Of a stretch of DNA of 64,000 nucleotides, positions 57,591-64,000 are shown piece by piece. The first letter of the stretch is position 1; each line of letters starts with the position of its first letter. The notes below the pieces were generated by a model. It was given only the letters and a program-made list of their open reading frames with translations, made no database searches and was not told the origin of the DNA. The DNA comes from Ignavibacteriales bacterium (lineage in GTDB: Bacteria; Bacteroidota; Ignavibacteria; Ignavibacteriales; Ignavibacteriaceae): assembly GCA_016709765.1 (NCBI GenBank), contig JADJMD010000013.1, positions 620,001 through 684,000 on the forward strand, written 5' to 3'. Both the position numbers and the translations under genes were made by a program.

Positions 57591-59595
57591 AAAGCTTTCG
57601 TTCCTTCGTTTGCTTCAATTATTTTAAATACTTGATGTTTAGGCAACACAACCTTAAATGTCGTACCTTTTCCAATTTCGGATGTAAATGTAATGTTGCC
57701 TTTGTGCATTTTTATTATGCCATAGGAAATTGCAAGTCCTAACCCGGTTCCTTTTCCCATACTTTTTGTTGTAAAGAAAGGTGTAAATACTTTACTTTGA
57801 TTTTCTTTTGGTATTCCATTTCCTGTATCAGCTACCTCAATTTTAATATTATGGTTATCAGATGTAAGATTAACAATAAGTTCTTTGTTTTCAGATTCGT
57901 TCATCGCATCACAAGCATTTTTAATAATATTTACTATCACTTGCTTGATCTGATCTTCATCACCTGTCATCAGATAATTGTTCTCTTGCACATCAAATTT
58001 AAAAATAATCTGCCTGTAAACAGGATTAACAGTAAATGGTTTTAAAACTTCCCTTATTATTTCTATCAAATCAAATTGTTTAAGATTTAATTTCCCCTGT
58101 CTTGCAAAGTTTAAGAGATTTGCAACAATATTTTTGCATCTATTTGCTTCTTCAACAATCAACTCTAAATCTTCAGTTCTCTGATCATCATTGTAAATTT
58201 TTTCTAAATCTTTTTTTAGCATTGATGCATAAAGCAGAATTGTTCCAAGCGGATTATTTATTTCGTGCGCAACTCCCGCAGCAAGCTGCCCGATTGAAGC
58301 AAGTTTTTCAGCAACTCTTAACTGTTCTTCGGTGTCGCTTAGATTGTCGTAAGCTATTTTTAATTCATCCAGAACATATGGCAAGCACATTTCTTTTTCC
58401 GCAAGATCTTTTGCTATTGCAACTGCATATTCTCTGCATGTTGGATAACCACATGCACCGCAATTTAATTCATCTTTTGCTTCGTATTTTTTTGTTTGTG
58501 CAAGAATCTCTTTAATTTTTTCTTCAGATGGATATGGTCTTCTTTGATTATCAATTCTAAAACTTCTTTGCAGATTTAATTTTCTTGCATTATAAAGATT
58601 ACTTTTCCAAACGCGTTTATCTACATTATTAATCTTTTCATCAATGTAGTTTATAACTTTCTCTCGTCTTGCATAATAATTTAATTCTGTATCGATTGCT
58701 GGTCCGCTAATACAACCTTCACAAAAAAGAATATCTGTAAACTTTGCATTGATATGATTGTTTGAGATCTCTTCAATTATCTCTAATACTTTTTTCTTTC
58801 CTTCAACAACAATTATATCTTTTTCAAGTATATCGCCGCTAACATCAATAGTTTTAATCAAACCGCCTGCAAGCGGATATGCTTTTCCCATCATAGCATG
58901 CGGTTCATCAAAATCACTGTCCTCAAGTTCATCAACCATAATTTTCTGTTCATCAAACATTTGTTTTAGTTCTGTGAACGTTAAGACAGAATCTATAACA
59001 CCTGCAACATCTTCATCTTGAGCTTCATGTTTCTTTGCAACGCAGGGACCAATAAAAACTATTTTAACATCTTCACCAAGATCTTTTTTAAGATATCTTC
59101 CAAGTGCAATCATTGGAGAAACAACTTGTGCAAGATTGGGAACTAGCTCGATGTAATATTTCTGGATAAAACTTACAACGGCAGGACAAGCAGAACTGAT
59201 AACTGTTTTATCATTATCGGCTTTTATTAAATCCATATAATCATTTGATATAAGATCAGCACCAAAAGCTGTTTCTATAACTTTTGTAAATCCAAGTTTT
59301 CTTAGTGCAGCAGGAACTTTTTTATATTCATCCGGAAAGGAAGCTGCAAAAGATGGAGCAACTATTGCAATAGCATTCCCTGATTGAAGTAGATTATATG
59401 TGTCGTCAATCTCAGAAAAAATTTCTTTGCATCCTGTGAGCAAACTTTAACGCAATGTCCGCACGCAATACATCTTTCTTCAATCACTTTTGCCTGCGCA
59501 TCAATAACACGAATAGCCGCAGCAGGACATTCTCTAATACAAGAGTAACATCTTTTACATCTATCGCTTATTGTGCTAACTATTGCGTGATTCAT
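57587..59595 (-). CDS. H-cluster domain fused to a histidine kinase: putative H2 sensor (frameshifted)
   Basis: About 669 residues. Two [4Fe-4S] motifs (Cys13/16/19/23, 42/45/48/52), an [FeFe]-hydrogenase-like domain in which SACPAVVSF, GPCVAKKHE and FCEGCISGPA keep the four cluster-ligand Cys while the proton-transfer Cys is Ala, a CxxCGxxxC iron-sulfur domain (CGACGYPTCREYA), then HisKA (GVAHEINNPLGT) and HATPase_c (NIIKNACDA, GTGLGLAIS). This is HydS-like (sensory) chemistry joined directly to a kinase. The frame breaks near 59416-59424; one base restores QDAKKFFSEIDD. Follows hydA2 by 94 bases. Confidence 0.85.
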
Positions 59596-59610
59596 TATAA
59601 TTCTTTTATC

Positions 59611-59677
59611 ACTGTGATTCCGGGCTTGACCCGGAATCTTCTTAACTATAAATAGATTCCCACCCTTGCGGGAATGA
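59611..59677. repeat. bipartite ATTCCGGG...GGAATGAC element
   Basis: GATTCCGGG pairs with CCCGGAATC (59616-59638, loop CTTGA); second half ATTCCC...GCGGGAATGAC. Fills the gap between hydA2 and the sensor kinase gene. Confidence 0.7.
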
Positions 59678-59689
59678 CAAATAAATAAT

Positions 59690-61418
59690 TTAATTCTTAA
59701 ACATCTTCTTTTTATCAAAATATTCTGTATGAAGAATCTCGTGTGCTTTATGCGAATTTGGTTCACCAAAAAATTCTTTGTACAAAGTTTTTACAGATTC
59801 ATTATCGTGTGATCTTCTCGTCTTTGCATTTTCATCAATCTTGTAAAGTACTTTTATACGCTTCACAACTTTTTCAGGTTTCTGATGAATCGGTTGACCA
59901 CCGCCGTTTATACATCCACCAGGACAAGCCATTACTTCTATAAAATGATGTTTGGAAGTTCCATATTGAACCTGATCAAGAATCGGATCAACATTTCCAA
60001 TTCCGTTTACAACTGCAATGTTAACATTAAGATCACCAATTTTTATTGTTGCTTCTTTAACTCCAGCCATTCCACGGATTTCATCAAACTCAACATTCTC
60101 AAGTTCAGTTCCTGTCATTTTAAAGTATGCTGTACGTAAAGCAGCTTCCATAACTCCGCCGCTTGTTCCAAATATTGCAGCCGCACCAGTTGATTCACCA
60201 AGCGGATTATCAAATTCACTTTCTGGTAAATCATTGAAATCAATTCCTGCAATTTTAAAAAATCTTACAAGCTCTCTTGTTGTTAAAACAGCATCCACAT
60301 CTGCCATTGCATGTTCAGAAAGTTCAGCGCGATTTGATTCATACTTTTTAACTGTGCAAGGCATAATTGAAACAACATAAATATCACCTGGATCAATTCC
60401 CATTTTCTTTGCATAATAAGTTTTTAAAACTGCACCTTCCATTTCGTGCGGTGATTTGCAGCTTGATACGTGCTCCAAAACTTCCGGTCTGTTCATCTCA
60501 ACATATTTTACCCAGCCAGGACAGCAGCTTGTAAACATCGGTAAACTTCCGCCATTTTGTACTCTGTTAATCAACTCAGTAGCTTCTTCCATAATTGTAA
60601 GATCAGCAGCAAAGTTTGTATCGAACACTTTTTTAAATCCCAATCTTCTTAAACCTGTAACCAGCAATCCTGTTACATCTGTTCCAAGCGGCATATTATA
60701 TTCTTCGCCGAGTGAAGCACGTACAGCAGGAGCAACTTGTACTATACAATATTTTTTTCTGTTATAAATTGCATTTGCAACTTCTTTAACTGCACTCTTT
60801 TCACGCAAAGCTGCAGTTGGACAAACAAGAATGCACTGTCCGCATAAAATACAATCGCTTACATTTAAACCTTTATTATAAGGTGTAGTTACGATTGAAG
60901 TGAATCCGCGTTTAGTAAAATCTATTGCGCCAACTTTTTTGAACTTCATGACAAACACGAACACATCTGCCGCAAAGAATACATTTTGCCGGATCACGTT
61001 CCATTGATGCGCTTGAAATATCAATCGCGTGGCATTTTGTTTCACCAACATAACGATGCTCACGAATTCCGTATTGTTCGGATAAATCCTGAAGCTCACA
61101 GTTTTTATTACGCACACAAATTAAACAGTCCTGCGGATGATTTTCTACAAGAAGTTCCACAATTGTTTTTCTTGCTTTGCGCACTCTTGGTGAATCTGTT
61201 TCAACAACCAAGCCTTCAGAAACCGGATAAGCACACGAAGGAGTTAATCCTCTGAAGCCTTCAACTTCAACAGCGCAAATTCTGCAAGCACCGGTTGGAT
61301 CTAAATTTTTTAAATGACAAAGTGTTGGTATTGATATTCCTACTGATTTAGCAGCATCAAGAATTGTCATTCCTTCTTCTGCGTTTACTTTTATTCCATT
61401 TATTGTTAACTGAACCAT
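59690..61418 (-). CDS. hydA: [FeFe] hydrogenase catalytic subunit HydA (module 2, frameshifted)
   Basis: About 575 residues across two frames. [2Fe-2S] domain at the N-terminus (CHLKNLDPTGACRICAVEVEG in two parts, with CAYP), His-type [4Fe-4S] (ENHPQDCLICVRNKNC), two ferredoxin clusters (CILCGRCVRVCHE, CILCGQCILVCP), then L1 TSCCPGW, L2 MPCTVKKYE and L3 MACPGGCINGGGQP: a complete H-cluster site. The break is at 60935-60940 (T6 on plus); five bases restore CHEVQKVGAIDFTK. Works with the long HydB and HydC as a ferredoxin/NAD-linked, probably bifurcating, hydrogenase. Confidence 0.9.
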
Positions 61419-61453
61419 TAATAACTCCGAAAATTCAAATTTATTTTCTTTTT

Positions 61454-61524
61454 GTCATTCCGAACTTGTTTCGGAATCTCTATTAAATATTATCATCAAA
61501 GAACCTGAAACAAGTTCAGGAGAA
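61454..61524. repeat. bipartite GTCATTCCGAA...AGTTCAGGA element
   Basis: ATTCCGAA/TTCGGAAT hairpin after GTC, then CCTGAA/TTCAGG hairpin. Fills the gap between hydB2 and hydA2. Confidence 0.6.
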
Positions 61525-61531
61525 CATTAAA

Positions 61532-63514
61532 CTAATTAATGTTGATCGCTTCAAAGCGACAGACTTCATAACACATTCCGCATTTAACACATTTGTTATC
61601 CAATATATAATGTGCTTGTCCTTTTTCACCAACTATTGCATCAACAGCGCATTTCTTAACACACAATCCGCAGCCGGTACAAATTTCATTATCAATTGTA
61701 AAAGTTAACAACTCTTTGCAAACACCTGAAGAACATTTTCTATCATACAAATGCTCTTCGTATTCGTGACGGAAATATCTTAATCCTGACAAAACAGGAT
61801 TTGGCGCTGATTGTCCTAATCCGCATAACGATGTATCTTTAATTACATCAGCTAATCTTTGTAGATGAATCATCCCTTTAAATCTTTGCAACTGATCAAG
61901 TTTGTTTCCATCATTGCCATAACGCTTTGGAATGCGTTCTATTATTTCCAGCATTCGTTTTGTACCTTCACGACAAGGAACGCATTTACCACAGCTTTCT
62001 TCCTGAATGAATGTTAAGAAATATTTTGCAACATCAACCATACAGGTTTCCTGATCCATCACAACAAATCCGCCTGATCCCATCATCGCGCCAACTTCTT
62101 TTAGTGATTCATAATCAACCGGAGTATCAATTACGCTTTCAGGCAAGCATCCGCCTGATGGCCCGCCGATTTGAACTGCTTTAAATTCTTTTTTGTCAGG
62201 TATTCCGCCGCCGATTTTAAAAACAATATCACGTAAAGTTGTTCCCATCGGAACTTCGACTAATCCGGTATTCTTTACGTTACCGCTTAATGCAAAAACT
62301 TTTGTGCCTTTTGATGATGCAGTTCCTACCGATGAAAACTTTTGTGAACCCATCATTATTATCGGCGGAACATTTCCAAAAGTTTCTACATTATTAATAA
62401 CAGTTGGTTTGCCAAATAATCCGGCAATTGCCGGATATGGCGGACGAGGTTTTGGCATTCCGCGTTTACCTTCAATCGAACCAATAAGTGCGGTTTCTTC
62501 ACCGCAAACAAATGCGCCCGCACCTTTTTTAATTTTTATGTGAAGTGAAAATCCGCTGTTAAGAATGTTATCACCAAGAATTCCATACTCTTCACATTTG
62601 CTGATCGTATTTTGCAATCTTGAAATTGCCAATGGATATTCAGCACGGCAATAAATGTAAGCTATGCTTGCACCTATTGCATAAGCTGCTATTGCCATTC
62701 CTTCAACAACTCTGTAAGGATCGCTTTCTAAAAGCGATCGATCCATAAATGCGCCAGGATCACCTTCATCAGCATTACATATTAAATATTTTTGTTCTGA
62801 TTCTTGTTTAAGTGCTAGTTCCCACTTCTTTCCTGTAGGAAATCCGCCGCCACCGCGACCTCTTAATCCGGCATCTAAAACTTCTTTGATAACTTCTTCA
62901 GGTTTCATTAATCTTAAAACTTTATCAAAAGCTTTAAAGCCGCCGTGTGCTAAATAAGCATCTATAGAAATCGGATTAACAACTCCGCAGTTTGCAAGTA
63001 CAATTTTTTGTTGATGTTCAAAAAACGGAACTTGTTTTAAGCTTATAACACCGTTTGATTTTCCATGACTGCCAAGAATTTTTTCTTTATAAACTTCTTT
63101 ATCAACTAAAGTAGTTTTAATAAATCTTGAAACATCCTTAACTGTAATTTCCTGGTAAGATATTCTGTCTTTGCCCGGAAGTTTTATATCAACAATTGGT
63201 TCAACAGCGCAGTAGCCAATACAGCCTGTTCCTTCAATTGTTGCTTCGATGTTTAATTTTTTTAATTCTGCTTCAATTGCTTCTTTAACTTTAGCTGCAC
63301 CTGATGCAAGACCGCACGTTCCCATTCCAATAATTATTATTGGGAGATCATGTTCTTCATATTTTAAATGTTTGCGTAATGATGATATTTCGTGTTCGCA
63401 TTTATCATCGTGATGACAAAGCGGGCCTTCTGTGCAGCATTGAATAAAATGTTCGCAAGGCTTATCTGTTGTGTGCCAGCATTTTTCGCAGCAAAGTTGA
63501 TTAAAATCTTTCAT
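61532..63514 (-). CDS. hydB: HydB subunit, long bifurcating-type form (module 2)
   Basis: 660 residues: a Cys-rich leader (Cys8, 9, 12, 20, 26, 27, 33, 39), a thioredoxin-like [2Fe-2S] domain (GMGTCGLASGA, GCIGYCAVEP), the NuoF core (LRGRGGGGFPTGKKW, GAFVCGEETALIGSIEG), a [4Fe-4S] site (SCGKCVPCREGT, CGLGQ) and a C-terminal ferredoxin domain (CTGCGLCVKKCA, CVKCGMCYEVC). This is the HydB form of electron-bifurcating hydrogenases, which couple NADH and ferredoxin to H2. The leader is an uncommon extra. It overlaps hydC2 by 4 bases. Confidence 0.92.
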   Translation of the reverse strand: MKDFNQLCCEKCWHTTDKPCEHFIQCCTEGPLCHHDDKCEHEISSLRKHLKYEEHDLPIIIIGMGTCGLASGAAKVKEAIEAELKKLNIEATIEGTGCIGYCAVEPIVDIKLPGKDRISYQEITVKDVSRFIKTTLVDKEVYKEKILGSHGKSNGVISLKQVPFFEHQQKIVLANCGVVNPISIDAYLAHGGFKAFDKVLRLMKPEEVIKEVLDAGLRGRGGGGFPTGKKWELALKQESEQKYLICNADEGDPGAFMDRSLLESDPYRVVEGMAIAAYAIGASIAYIYCRAEYPLAISRLQNTISKCEEYGILGDNILNSGFSLHIKIKKGAGAFVCGEETALIGSIEGKRGMPKPRPPYPAIAGLFGKPTVINNVETFGNVPPIIMMGSQKFSSVGTASSKGTKVFALSGNVKNTGLVEVPMGTTLRDIVFKIGGGIPDKKEFKAVQIGGPSGGCLPESVIDTPVDYESLKEVGAMMGSGGFVVMDQETCMVDVAKYFLTFIQEESCGKCVPCREGTKRMLEIIERIPKRYGNDGNKLDQLQRFKGMIHLQRLADVIKDTSLCGLGQSAPNPVLSGLRYFRHEYEEHLYDRKCSSGVCKELLTFTIDNEICTGCGLCVKKCAVDAIVGEKGQAHYILDNKCVKCGMCYEVCRFEAININ

Positions 63515-63990
63515 TTAGTTGCCTCAGCAGTCTCAGTCTTTTTAGCTGTCTGATATTTTTTCAAAATCTTTGGTATATCTTTTACAGTTATTCTTCCGTG
63601 ATAATCATCATTAACTAAAATGACCGGAGCGATTGAACAAGCTCCGATACAATTAACAACTTCAAGAGTAAATTTTTTATCGCGTGTTGTATGTCCTGCC
63701 AAAACTCCTAATTCCGCTTCTAACGCAAAAAGTATATTTGCAGAATTTTTAACATGGCAAGCTGTTCCGCGGCAAACACGAATAATATTTTCGCCAAGCG
63801 GCATTAAACGGAATTGATTATAAAAAGTTGCCACACCATAAACTCGGCTAAGCGGAACTTTTACAAAATCAGAAATATCTCTTAAAGCATTTTCGGGTAA
63901 ATAACCATAGATGTTTTGTACGTCCTGAAGAAGGGGGATTAATGTGCTTCTGTCATTCGGTTGGTAGTTTTCAAATATTTTATTGTGCAT
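63511..63990 (-). CDS. hydC: NuoE-like HydC subunit (module 2)
   Basis: 159 residues, [2Fe-2S] thioredoxin-like: Cys73 and Cys78 (VCRGTAC), Cys114 and Cys118 (NCIGAC). First visible gene of the hyd2 operon; its promoter lies beyond the window edge. Stop and hydB start overlap as ATGA. Confidence 0.9.
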   Translation of the reverse strand: MHNKIFENYQPNDRSTLIPLLQDVQNIYGYLPENALRDISDFVKVPLSRVYGVATFYNQFRLMPLGENIIRVCRGTACHVKNSANILFALEAELGVLAGHTTRDKKFTLEVVNCIGACSIAPVILVNDDYHGRITVKDIPKILKKYQTAKKTETAEATK

Positions 63991-64000
63991 TTTTTCCTCA

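Noticed and set aside
57587..59595. A third catalytic hydrogenase
   Set aside because: The L1 and L3 motifs lack the catalytic surroundings (Ala at the proton-transfer Cys, no GGG after the last Cys) and the chain ends in a histidine kinase, so a sensor is more likely.
59362..59769. A 135-residue ferredoxin gene of its own
   Set aside because: Its C-terminus after the second cluster is out-of-frame sequence of the H-cluster kinase; one base joins the two, and its long N-terminus reads through the palindromic repeat.

Overview
The window looks like an A+T-rich chromosome segment from the Bacteroidota/Chlorobi side of the tree, most likely an Ignavibacteria-type anaerobe. This is inference. 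It rests on four large secreted proteins ending in the NYPNPFNP-type type IX secretion (T9SS) sorting domain, a ferredoxin-linked 2-oxoacid oxidoreductase, [FeFe] hydrogenases and the general protein style. No rRNA is present; the only tRNA is an initiator tRNA-Met.

Layout. 1-6.1 kb (+): end of a polysaccharide cluster (CgeB-type, DUF268, GT2 and two GT4 proteins, then a WcaJ-like sugar-phosphate transferase), translationally chained by 4-base overlaps. 6.1-12.9 kb: small metabolic and envelope genes (SdiA-regulated-like, YfhL-type ferredoxin, TPR lipoprotein, DUF350 plus transglutaminase, NUDIX, SDR, site-2 protease). 13.1-25.9 kb: a broken sortilin/BNR-type propeller gene, T9SS cargo, a DUF2779 nuclease, an MFS transporter with a possibly structured leader, and an S41 peptidase. 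26.2-29.5 kb (-): tRNA-fMet and a korDABC operon. 29.7-43.2 kb: a membrane/redox region with a sphingolipid-desaturase-like protein, two DUF2202 ferritin-like proteins, a monoheme porin, a pentaheme cytochrome, small Ca-binding-type proteins and a beta-barrel, around a sigma-54 two-component system (38.2-41.6 kb). 43.3-64 kb: a hydrogen-metabolism island.

The hydrogen island holds two different trimeric [FeFe] hydrogenase modules. Module 1 (45.3-49.3 kb: response regulator, hydC, short hydB, hydA) has a minimal NuoF-like HydB. Module 2 (55.6-64 kb: hydC, long hydB, hydA) has the thioredoxin-like and 2x[4Fe-4S] domains typical of electron-bifurcating HydB. Directly downstream of module 2 lie a protein joining ferredoxin clusters, an H-cluster domain and a histidine kinase in one chain, a receiver protein, and a REC-PAS-kinase hybrid. 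I read this as a hydrogen-sensing relay next to the enzyme it probably controls; it is the most interesting system here. A TM1266-like hydrogenase regulator and another kinase flank module 1.

Two cautions. At least eleven reading frames are broken by single-base indels, nearly all in A/T homopolymers and including hydA2 and the H-cluster kinase; together with a 40-base pure T run this points to sequencing or assembly error more than to gene decay. Second, many intergenic gaps hold palindromic elements bounded by GTCAT...ATGAC, three of them within the hydrogenase-2/sensor gene run.
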